Part shown: positions 26,790-34,394 of the stretch, in pieces | How the letters are laid out: every line of letters starts with the position of its first letter | Numbering within the stretch: position 1 is the first letter of the stretch | DNA from: Comamonas sp. SCN 65-56 | Lineage (GTDB): Bacteria > Pseudomonadota > Gammaproteobacteria > Burkholderiales > Burkholderiaceae_C | Direction: 5' to 3' | NCBI RefSeq assembly: GCF_001724135.1 | Contig: NZ_MEDS01000005.1 | Span: 62,001-126,000 of the forward strand | DNA length: 64,000 bases | Notes under the pieces: generated by a model | Databases searched by the model: none | Seen by the model: the letters and a program-made list of their open reading frames with translations, nothing else | Told to the model about the DNA's origin: nothing | Translations under genes and position numbers: made by a program

Positions 26790-27604
26790 GCGCCGCAGCG
26801 CCCCTGCCGATCGACGTGCGTCTGATGAACTGGACGGCGGCGGTGTTGCTGCTGGGCTGCATCGCTGCCTTCGTGCTGGCGCTGGGCCACTGGGCGGCGC
26901 GCCTGCCGCTGTTTGCGCTCACGCATGTCAGTGTTGATGGCGAGCTCTCGCGCGTGAATCCGCAGCTGCTGCGGGCCGAGGTGGCACCGTCGCTCACTGG
27001 CAATTTCTTCACCACCGACCTGCAGGCGGTGCGCGAGGCGTTCGAGCAGGTGCCATGGATCCAGAGCGTGCAGGTGCAGCGCGAGTTTCCGCACACCTTG
27101 CATGTGCGCGTGCGCCAGCAGCAGGCCGCGGCCTATTGGGGCGAGGCGGGCGGGGACACCCTGGTCAACCGCGATGGGGAGGTGTTCCAGGCCGATGTCG
27201 GCAGCCTGGAGGACGAACACCTGGTACGGCTGGAAGGCCCGGCGGGCGCCTCGGCGCGCATGCTGGCGATGTTCCATCGCCTGGCACCCGCGTTGCAGCC
27301 GCTGGGGCTGCCGTTCGAAGCCTTGCTGCTGAGCGCGCATGGCAGCTGGCGCGCGGTGCTGGCGGGCGGCGCGGCCGTCGAGCTGGGGCAGGGAGAAGCT
27401 CCGGAGCTGCTGCAGCGCCTGCAGCGCCTGACCGGCACGCTGACGCAGATCGCGCAGCGCCAGGGGCGACGCATCGACCAGCTCGAATATGCCGATTTGC
27501 GCTACGCCAACGGCTATGCCCTGCGCCTGAAGGGCGTCACCACCCTGAGCGGCGAGGCGCCTGCGCCTGCGCGCCGCGCCGCACCCAAGAATCAACGAGG
27601 CTAG
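26786..27604 (+). CDS. ftsQ: Cell division protein FtsQ
   Basis: 272 aa from ATG 26786, overlapping ddlB. It has a short cytoplasmic N-terminus, one transmembrane helix ([21 protein letters not shown], about 15-35), then a periplasmic POTRA domain ([40 protein letters not shown]) and a beta domain (RDGEVFQAD). FtsQ recruits FtsL/FtsB and regulates FtsWI. The Lys/Arg/Ala-rich tail is not conserved. It is followed by ftsA after 10 bp. Confidence 0.94.
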   Translation: MSAAAPLPIDVRLMNWTAAVLLLGCIAAFVLALGHWAARLPLFALTHVSVDGELSRVNPQLLRAEVAPSLTGNFFTTDLQAVREAFEQVPWIQSVQVQREFPHTLHVRVRQQQAAAYWGEAGGDTLVNRDGEVFQADVGSLEDEHLVRLEGPAGASARMLAMFHRLAPALQPLGLPFEALLLSAHGSWRAVLAGGAAVELGQGEAPELLQRLQRLTGTLTQIAQRQGRRIDQLEYADLRYANGYALRLKGVTTLSGEAPAPARRAAPKNQRG

Positions 27605-27614
27605 GACCAAACAG

Positions 27615-28844
27615 ATGCCAAGGGAAAGCAAAGACGTCGTCGTGGGCCTGGATATCGGCACCGCCAAGGTGATGGTGGCGGTGGCCGAGGTGCTGGCCGA
27701 TGGGCAGCTCAAGCTGGCCGGGCTGGGCGTGGCGCCGAGCAACGGCCTCAAGCGTGGCGCGGTCGTGAACATCGAGGCCACGGTGCACAGCATCCAGCAG
27801 GCGCTCAAAGAGGCGGAATTGATCGCCGACTGCAGGATCCAGCGTGTCTACACCGGCATCACCGGCAACCACATCCGCGGCATCAACTCCAGCGGCATGG
27901 TGGCGATCAAGGACAAGGAAGTCAGCCAGGCCGACGTGGCGCGTGTGGTCGAGACCGCCAAGGCGGTGAATATCTCCAGCGACCAGCGCCTGCTGCTGGT
28001 GGAGCCGCAGGAATTCGTGATCGACGGCAACGAGGTCAAGGAGCCGATCGGCATGAGCGGCATCCGCCTGGAGGCCAAGGTGCACATCGTCACTGGCGCG
28101 CAGGCCGCGGCCGAGAACATCATCAAGTGCGTGCGCCGCTGCGGGCTGGAGGTGGAGCAGCTCTTGCTCAACCCGCTGGCGTCCAGCCAGGCGGTGCTGA
28201 CCGACGATGAACGCGAGCTCGGCGTGGCGGTGGTCGACATCGGCGCCGGCACCACCGACATCGCCATCTTCACTGGCGGCGCCATTCGCCACACGGCGGT
28301 GCTGCCGATCGCCGGCGACCTGATCACCAGCGACATCGCGATGGCGCTCAGAACGCCGACCAAGGACGCCGAGGACATCAAGGTCGAGCATGGCTGCGCC
28401 AAGCAGCTGCTGGCCGACCCCGAGGCGCAGGTGGAGGTGCCGGGCCTGGGCGATCGTGATCCGCGGGTGCTCACGCGCCAGGTGCTCGCCGGCGTGATCG
28501 AGCCGCGGGTGGAGGAAATTTTCCAGCTGGTGCAGCAGGTGATCCGCGAGTCGGGCTACGAGGAGGTGTTGTCCTCGGGCATCGTGCTCACCGGCGGCTC
28601 CAGCGTCATGCCGGGCATGATCGAGCTGGGCGAGGACATCTTCCTGAAGCCCGTGCGCCGCGGCCTGCCGCATTACTCCCATGCCTTGGCCGACATGGTG
28701 GCGCAGCCGCGCGCCGCCACCGTCATGGGCTTGCTCGAAGAGGGCCGCATCGCGCACATGCGCGGCTTCAAGGTGGCGGCCAAGAACGGTTCGATGAAGA
28801 CCGCCTTCGGGCGTTTCAAGGACTTCATCGTGGGGAATTTCTGA
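27615..28844 (+). CDS. ftsA: Cell division protein FtsA
   Basis: 409 aa actin-like ATPase that tethers FtsZ to the membrane. Visible are phosphate 1 VVGLDIGTAKVMVAV, the 1C domain (KRGAVVNIEATVHSIQQAL), phosphate 2 VVDIGAGTTDIAIF and the adenosine motif LTGGSSVMPG. The C-terminus (MKTAFGRFKDFIVGNF) is the amphipathic membrane-targeting helix. AGGA lies 9 nt before the ATG. A 169-bp gap separates it from ftsZ; an Arg-rich 61-codon frame there is probably not a gene. Confidence 0.97.
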   Translation: MPRESKDVVVGLDIGTAKVMVAVAEVLADGQLKLAGLGVAPSNGLKRGAVVNIEATVHSIQQALKEAELIADCRIQRVYTGITGNHIRGINSSGMVAIKDKEVSQADVARVVETAKAVNISSDQRLLLVEPQEFVIDGNEVKEPIGMSGIRLEAKVHIVTGAQAAAENIIKCVRRCGLEVEQLLLNPLASSQAVLTDDERELGVAVVDIGAGTTDIAIFTGGAIRHTAVLPIAGDLITSDIAMALRTPTKDAEDIKVEHGCAKQLLADPEAQVEVPGLGDRDPRVLTRQVLAGVIEPRVEEIFQLVQQVIRESGYEEVLSSGIVLTGGSSVMPGMIELGEDIFLKPVRRGLPHYSHALADMVAQPRAATVMGLLEEGRIAHMRGFKVAAKNGSMKTAFGRFKDFIVGNF

Positions 28845-29013
28845 TGCGTTGCGTGCTGGTTCTCCCGCTGCGCAGGCGTCCCTTGGTGCGCTCGCGCCGG
28901 CGCAAGCGCGACCGATGGCGCTGCCGTGCCAAGCCGCCGCCCGATGGCGATTCAGGGTTTCCGTTTTCCAGATTCGATTTCAGCGTTCAACTTATTTATC
29001 CAGGAGCAAGCAC

Positions 29014-30216
29014 ATGGCCATCGAAATGATCGAAACCGAAGAGTTCAACCAGGGCACGCAGATCAAGGTGATCGGCGTCGGCGGTGGGGGTGGCAATGCG
29101 GTCGAGCACATGATCGCGCGCAACGTGCAGGGCGTGCAGTTCGTTTGCGCCAACACCGATTCGCAGGCCCTGCTGCGCAGCTCCGCGAACCAGACGGTGC
29201 AACTGGGCAGCAACGGCCTGGGCGCGGGCAGCAAGCCCGAGAAGGCGCGCGAGGCGGCCGAGGCGGCCGAGGCGGAAATCCGCCAGGCGATTGCCGGATC
29301 GCACATGCTGTTCATCACCGCCGGCATGGGCGGCGGCACCGGCACCGGGGCGGCGCCGGTGATTGCCAAGGTGGCCAAGGAGATGGGCATCCTCACCGTC
29401 GGCGTGGTTACCAAGCCCTTTGGCTGGGAGGGCTCGCGGCGCATGAAGAATGCCGATGAAGGCCTGTCCGAACTCGAAGCCAATGTCGATTCGCTGATCG
29501 TGGTGCTCAACGAGAAGTTGCTCGAGGTGCTGGGTGACGATATCACGCAGGAAGAAGCCTTCGCGCACGCCAACGACGTGCTCAAGAACGCCGTCGGCGG
29601 CATCGCCGAGATCATCAATGAGTACGGCCAGATCAACGTCGACTTCGAGGACGTGCGCACCGTGATGGGCGAGCCGGGCAAGGCGATGATGGGCACGGCG
29701 ACGGCCAGCGGGCCGGATCGCGCGCGCATCGCCGCCGAGCAGGCGATTGCCTGCCCGCTGCTCGAAGGCATAGACCTCTCTGGCGCGCGTGGCGTGCTGG
29801 TGCTGGTCACGGCGAGCAAGGGCAGCCTCAAGCTGTCCGAGTCGCGCCTGGCGATGAACACCATCAACGCCTACGCGTCGCCGGACGCGCATGTGATCTT
29901 CGGCGCGGCCTACGACGACAGCCTGGGCGACGAGATCCGCGTGACCGTGGTGGCCACGGGCCTGTGCAATGCGCAGACGCGGCGCCAGAACATCCAGGTG
30001 GTGCAGGGCGGCCAGCGTACCGGGACGGACAATCTGCCCTTCGCGGCCACGCCCATGACCGGTGCGCTCGCCAACCCGGCGGCACGCGGCGACTACACGG
30101 TCCCCAGCGTCTGGCGCACCAACCGCTCGCAGGCCTCGGCGCGCGTGGATGCGATGTCTTCGGGCGGCATGGACGAGCTGGAAATTCCCGCGTTCCTGCG
30201 CCGGCAGGCGGACTGA
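29014..30216 (+). CDS. ftsZ: Cell division GTPase FtsZ
   Basis: 400 aa from ATG 29014, with CAGGAG 8 nt upstream. This tubulin homologue forms the Z ring. The glycine-rich tubulin signature GGGTGTG is at 106-112, and the T7 loop (NVDFEDVRTVM) carries the catalytic Asp. After a variable linker (about 330-380) the conserved C-terminal peptide DELEIPAFLRRQAD binds FtsA and ZipA. The 169-bp upstream region may hold an extra ftsZ promoter, but none could be chosen with confidence. Confidence 0.98.
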   Translation: MAIEMIETEEFNQGTQIKVIGVGGGGGNAVEHMIARNVQGVQFVCANTDSQALLRSSANQTVQLGSNGLGAGSKPEKAREAAEAAEAEIRQAIAGSHMLFITAGMGGGTGTGAAPVIAKVAKEMGILTVGVVTKPFGWEGSRRMKNADEGLSELEANVDSLIVVLNEKLLEVLGDDITQEEAFAHANDVLKNAVGGIAEIINEYGQINVDFEDVRTVMGEPGKAMMGTATASGPDRARIAAEQAIACPLLEGIDLSGARGVLVLVTASKGSLKLSESRLAMNTINAYASPDAHVIFGAAYDDSLGDEIRVTVVATGLCNAQTRRQNIQVVQGGQRTGTDNLPFAATPMTGALANPAARGDYTVPSVWRTNRSQASARVDAMSSGGMDELEIPAFLRRQAD

Positions 30217-30219
30217 GGA

Positions 30220-30327
30220 AGAGGTTGAGCGTTTGGCGTTGAGCGTTCAGCGTGAACGTCAGCAAGCGCCCTGCGTCTTTGCACGCTCAACGCCAAACGC
30301 CAAACGCCAAACGCCAAACGCTCAACC
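30220..30327 (+). repeat. Dispersed heptamer-repeat hairpin element, copy B (ftsZ-lpxC)
   Basis: The 73-nt unit at 30220-30292 matches copy A (10915-10987). It is followed by CTCAACG, four CCAAACG units and a final CTCAACC (30286-30327). The left arm GTTGAGCGTTTGGCGTTGAGCG (30224-30245, 22 nt) is the exact reverse complement of a right arm carrying one CCAAACG instead of four, so a long stem with slipped register is possible. GTTCA-GCG-TGAAC (30245-30257) is a nested perfect hairpin. It lies 12 nt before the lpxC ATG. Confidence 0.85.
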
Positions 30328-30339
30328 TAAAATCCGCGG

Positions 30340-31263
30340 ATGCTCCAGCAACGCACCATCAAGACGCTCACCCGCTCCGTGGGCGTAGGCCTGCACAGCG
30401 GTCAGCGGGTGGAGCTGACGCTGCGCCCGGCCGCGCCCGATACCGGCATCGTGTTTCGCCGCGTCGATTTGCCGGAGCCGGTGGACATCCCGGTCTCGGC
30501 CGAGGCGGTGGTGGATACGCGCATGGCCTCGACCATAGGCGTGGGTGGTGCCAAGGTGCACACGGTGGAGCATCTGATGTCGGCCTGCGCCGGCCTGGGG
30601 CTGGACAACCTCTATGTGGACATCACGGCAGAGGAAGTGCCTATTTTGGACGGTTCTTCGGCCTCGTTCGTCTTCCTGCTGCAAAGCGCCGGCGTGGAGC
30701 TGCAGAACGCGCCGCGGCGCTTCATCCGCGTCAAGCGGGCCGTCGAGGTGCGGGGCGGCGAGGGGCGAGATCTCAAGTGGGCGCGGCTTGCGCCCTACCA
30801 CGGCTACAAGCTGCATTTCGAGATAGCCTTTGCCCATCCGGCGGTGGATTCGACCGAGCAATCGGCGGATTTCGATCTCGGCAGCGGCAACTATGCGCGC
30901 GACATTGCGCGGGCGCGCACCTTTGGTTTCACCAAGGATGTGGAGATGCTGCGCGCCAACGGGCTGGCGCTGGGCGGCGGACTCGACAACGCCATCGTGA
31001 TGGACGACTACAAGGTGCTCAACAGCGATGGCCTGCGCTACGACGCGGAGTTTGCGCGCCACAAGATCCTGGATGCGATGGGTGACCTCTACCTCATAGG
31101 CCACCCGCTGCTGGCGGCCTACAGCGCCTTTCGCAGCGGCCACGCGCTCAACAACCAGTTGCTGCGCGCGCTGCTGGCGCAGGAGGATGCGTGGGAGTTC
31201 GTGAGCTTTGAGCGCGAACGCGAGGCGCCCCAGGGTTTTGCCCGCCCCGTCGCCGCGTGGTGA
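30340..31263 (+). CDS. lpxC: UDP-3-O-acyl-N-acetylglucosamine deacetylase LpxC
   Basis: 307 aa. LpxC is the zinc enzyme of the committed step of lipid A synthesis. The start [21 protein letters not shown] is canonical. The zinc ligand region reads [13 protein letters not shown] and the second HxxxD cluster is [17 protein letters not shown]. The segment [11 protein letters not shown] and catalytic-site GSSASF are also present. No good Shine-Dalgarno sequence is seen; the leader is copy B of the repeat element plus 12 nt. The gene ends flush with the convergent creA gene. Confidence 0.97.
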   Translation: MLQQRTIKTLTRSVGVGLHSGQRVELTLRPAAPDTGIVFRRVDLPEPVDIPVSAEAVVDTRMASTIGVGGAKVHTVEHLMSACAGLGLDNLYVDITAEEVPILDGSSASFVFLLQSAGVELQNAPRRFIRVKRAVEVRGGEGRDLKWARLAPYHGYKLHFEIAFAHPAVDSTEQSADFDLGSGNYARDIARARTFGFTKDVEMLRANGLALGGGLDNAIVMDDYKVLNSDGLRYDAEFARHKILDAMGDLYLIGHPLLAAYSAFRSGHALNNQLLRALLAQEDAWEFVSFEREREAPQGFARPVAAW

Positions 31264-31764
31264 CTATTTCTTGAGCGGTATCGGCGTTGCCTCGGGGATG
31301 GGCACGGCCGTGATGCTGTTCTGCGGCGAGCCATCGACGAGTTTGTCCGAATACGTCAGATAGACCAGCGTGTTGCGTTTTTCATCGACCATGCGCACCA
31401 CGCGCAGGCGCTTGAAGACCAGCGAGATGCGTTCGCTGAAGACCTCCTCCTGCTGCTTGAGTGGTTTGGCGAATGCCACCGGGCCCACTTGGCGGCAGGC
31501 GATGGAGGCTTCCGCGCGGTCTTCCGCCAGCCCCAGCGTGCCCTTGATGCCACCGATGCGCGCGCGCGAAACGTAGCAGGTGATGCCCTGCACTTGCGGA
31601 TCGTCATAGGCTTCGACAATGATGTCGTGGTCGCGCCCGAGCCACTGGAAGGCCGTATCGACGCTGCCGATCTTCTCGCCCGAAACGGCGAAGGCGCTGC
31701 CGGCAGCCAGCAGCAGAGCGCCGATAGTGAGGACGATGTGTTGGATGGTTTTGATCGGGCTCAC
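31264..31764 (-). CDS. creA: CreA family periplasmic protein
   Basis: 166 aa from GTG 31764. The N-terminus (IQHIVLTIGALLLAAGSAFA) is a signal peptide cleaved near SAFA-VSG. The mature protein has CreA-type blocks: GSVDTAFQWLGRDHDIIVEAYDDP, the Cys-containing VQGITCYVSRARIGGIKG and EEVFSERISLVFKRLRVVRMVD (quoted in outline). CreA proteins are conserved, secreted and of unknown function. The GTG overlaps the cphA stop (GTGA), so translation is probably coupled to cyanophycin synthetase, an unusual pairing of a periplasmic with a cytosolic product. Confidence 0.88.
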   Translation of the reverse strand: MSPIKTIQHIVLTIGALLLAAGSAFAVSGEKIGSVDTAFQWLGRDHDIIVEAYDDPQVQGITCYVSRARIGGIKGTLGLAEDRAEASIACRQVGPVAFAKPLKQQEEVFSERISLVFKRLRVVRMVDEKRNTLVYLTYSDKLVDGSPQNSITAVPIPEATPIPLKK

Positions 31765-34337
31765 AGATGTGGTTCCTTGCAGCGCTGTTGCAGGTGTGCC
31801 AGCGACTCTTGCACCTGATCGACCAGCACCAGGCACAGGTCGCCCGCTTGCAGGCGCTGCAAGGCATGGTCGATGGCGATGAATTCGCCGTGGATTTCGG
31901 TGATGTAGCTGGCGCGCCGGGCGCCCTGCAGGCCCTTGTGCAGCAGCGCCAGCACCTCGCCATCGGCGCGCCCGCGCTGGCAGGCGTCCTGGTAGAGGAT
32001 GACGTCGTCAAAGCTTGAACCGAGGATTTCGGTTTGCTCGCTGATGTCCTGGTCGCGCCGGTCGCCGGCGCCGCTGATGACCACCGCGCGGCGTTTGCCG
32101 GGCATGGCCTGCGTTGCCTGCACCAGCGCGCGGATGGCGTCGGGGTTGTGGCCGTAGTCGGCAATGATGGTGGCGCCGTGGTAGTCCATCACGTTGAAGC
32201 GCCCGGGCACGGCGTCGGCGCTGCTCTCGAAACTGGCCAGGCCTCGACGCACCGTGTCCCACGGCAGACCCAGGCCCCAGGCGGCGCCCACGGCGGCCAT
32301 GGCGTTGTCCACCTGAAAGCCGATCACGCCGCCATGCGTGAGCGGGATGTCGCGCAACGCGATGCTCTCGCGCCACGAACCTTCGGCGGCGACGATGCGG
32401 CCCTCGTCCACGTACACCACGCGTCCGCCTTGCGCGCGATGCGTGACCATGGCGGGGTGGTGGCGGTCGTGGGCAAAGAAGATCACCTTGCCGGGGCAGA
32501 CATGCGCCATCGGCACGCAATGGGCATCGGCGGCATTGAGCACCGCGTAGCCGGTAGGGGCGACGTTCTGCACGATGACGCGCTTGAGCACGGCCACGTC
32601 TTCGACCGTGGTGATGTAGTTCAGCCCCAGGTGGTCGCCGGCGCCGATGTTGGTGACCACGGCCACCTGGCATTGATCGAAGCCCAGGCCTTCACGCAGG
32701 ATGCCGCCGCGCGCGCATTCCAGCACCGCCGCCTCGGTGTCGGGGTGCGCCAAGGCGTTGCGCGCGCTCTTGGGACCGGAGCAGTCGCCGCTGTCGATCT
32801 GGTGTCCGCCGACGTACACGCCGTCGGTGTTGGTCATCGCGGTGGTCCAGCCATGCGCGCTGCACAGGTGGGCGATGAGGCGGGTGGTGGTGGTCTTGCC
32901 GTTGGTGCCGGTCACGGCGACCACGGGAATGCGGCCATCTTCGCCCGGGGGAAAGAGCGCGTCGATCATCGGCACGCCCACATTGCGCGGCTTGCCGTAG
33001 GAGGGCGAAAGGTGCATGCGCAGCCCCGGCGCGGCGTTGACCTCGACGATGCCGCCGCCTTGCTCTTCCAGCGGTTTGAGCATGGATTCGCAGATCACGT
33101 CCACGCCGCAGATGTGCAGGCCTATGGTCTGCGCGGCATCGACCGCGCGCGCGGCGATCTCGGGGTGCACGTCGTCGGTCACGTCGGTGGCACTGCCGCC
33201 GGTCGACAGATTGGCGTTGTGCCGCAGCACGATGCGCTGGCCTTGCGCGGGCACCGATGCAGGACTCAAGCCTTCATTGCTCAGGCGCGCCAGCGCGATA
33301 TCGTCCAGGCGGATCTTGGTGAGCGCCGTCCCGTGACCGCTGCCGCGGCGCGGGTCCTGGTTGACGATGTCCACCAGTTCGCGGATGGTGTGTTCGCCAT
33401 CGCCCAGCACCTGCGGCGGCTCGCGCCGGGCGGCGGCGACGAGTTGACCACCGACGACGAGCAGGCGGAAATCGTGCCCGGGCAGAAAGCGTTCGACCAT
33501 CACCTCGCCGCTGTACTCCAGTGCCGTGGCGTAGGCGGCTGCAAGCTGCTCGCGGGTGGTGATGTTCACCGTCACGCCCTTGCCCTGGTTGCCGTCCTGT
33601 GGCTTGACGACCACGGGAAGGCCGACTTCTTGCGCCAGTGCCCAGGCGTCGTCGACATCGCTGACCGGCCGGCCCAGCGGCACGGGCACGCCGGCGGCAT
33701 GCAGCAGGCGCTTGGTCAGGTCCTTGTCCTGCGCGATCGATTCGGCCACCGCGCTGGTCATGTCCAGCTCCGCGGCCTGCACGCGCCGCGCGCGCGCGCC
33801 CCAGCCCAGTTGCACCAGCGAGCCGCTGGTCAGGCGCTTGAATGGAATGCCGCGCGCCTGGGCGGCGTCGATGATGTTGCGCGTCGAGGGCCCCATGCGC
33901 ACGTCCTGATCGAGCTCGCGCAGCTCGGCGACGGTGGCCGCCGCGTCGTAGGGGTGATCGTCCAGCGCGGCGCGGATCAGCGCCGTGGCCTCATCGACTG
34001 CCTTGCGCCCAACCTCTTCCTCGGTGTACTCGACGACCACCTGGTAGGTGTCCGTCTCCACCGTTTCGTGCGTGCGGCTGAAGGTGACGCTGCAGCCCGC
34101 CTGCGCCTGCAACTGGCGGGTGGCGGTTTCGAGCACGTGTGCCAGCGACACCGGCTGTTCGGCGCCCTGTGGCGCCAGCGGCCCGATGGCGGGAAAGCGC
34201 GCGCGCAGGCGGTCTTCAAACCCGGCGATGGTGGCGATGTCGTGCTCGCTGGGTTCGCAGTGCACTATGGTTTCCATGGCCGTGCTGCGGGTCCAGAGAT
34301 TGGGGCCGCGCAGCGCGCGGGAGCGAAGAATTTGCAT
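31761..34337 (-). CDS. cphA: Cyanophycin synthetase CphA, full-length two-active-site form
   Basis: 858 aa. CphA polymerises Asp and Arg into the storage polymer cyanophycin. The N-terminal domain (1 to about 160) opens with RALRGPNLWTR. The ATP-grasp domain (about 200-450) contains KDLTKRLLHAAGVPVP, VVKPQDGNQGKGV and GGGIVEVNAAPGLRMHL; it adds Asp to the backbone. The Mur-ligase-like domain (about 465-858) has an intact P-loop GTNGKTTTT at 477-485 and a complete C-terminal subdomain (IADYGHNPDAIRAL, VISGAGDRRDQDI); it adds Arg to the side chain. It lies 57 bp downstream of cphA' and overlaps creA. Cyanophycinase is not in the window. Confidence 0.94.
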   Translation of the reverse strand: MQILRSRALRGPNLWTRSTAMETIVHCEPSEHDIATIAGFEDRLRARFPAIGPLAPQGAEQPVSLAHVLETATRQLQAQAGCSVTFSRTHETVETDTYQVVVEYTEEEVGRKAVDEATALIRAALDDHPYDAAATVAELRELDQDVRMGPSTRNIIDAAQARGIPFKRLTSGSLVQLGWGARARRVQAAELDMTSAVAESIAQDKDLTKRLLHAAGVPVPLGRPVSDVDDAWALAQEVGLPVVVKPQDGNQGKGVTVNITTREQLAAAYATALEYSGEVMVERFLPGHDFRLLVVGGQLVAAARREPPQVLGDGEHTIRELVDIVNQDPRRGSGHGTALTKIRLDDIALARLSNEGLSPASVPAQGQRIVLRHNANLSTGGSATDVTDDVHPEIAARAVDAAQTIGLHICGVDVICESMLKPLEEQGGGIVEVNAAPGLRMHLSPSYGKPRNVGVPMIDALFPPGEDGRIPVVAVTGTNGKTTTTRLIAHLCSAHGWTTAMTNTDGVYVGGHQIDSGDCSGPKSARNALAHPDTEAAVLECARGGILREGLGFDQCQVAVVTNIGAGDHLGLNYITTVEDVAVLKRVIVQNVAPTGYAVLNAADAHCVPMAHVCPGKVIFFAHDRHHPAMVTHRAQGGRVVYVDEGRIVAAEGSWRESIALRDIPLTHGGVIGFQVDNAMAAVGAAWGLGLPWDTVRRGLASFESSADAVPGRFNVMDYHGATIIADYGHNPDAIRALVQATQAMPGKRRAVVISGAGDRRDQDISEQTEILGSSFDDVILYQDACQRGRADGEVLALLHKGLQGARRASYITEIHGEFIAIDHALQRLQAGDLCLVLVDQVQESLAHLQQRCKEPHL

Positions 34338-34394
34338 GGTGCAAAAAAGGTTGAAATATGGGTTTTGCGCTTGATAGTCGTGCGTTAGCAGCTA

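Noticed and set aside
28844-29029. 61-codon Arg-rich frame between ftsA and ftsZ with a TGATG overlap to ftsA
   Set aside because: Its composition (runs of Arg and Pro) is what GC-rich non-coding DNA gives by chance, it overlaps the ftsZ start, and no ribosome site or known family supports it.
34338-34394. Possible promoter or regulatory site between cphA' and cphA
   Set aside because: The 57-bp gap is AT-richer than its surroundings but holds no convincing hexamer pair or inverted repeat.
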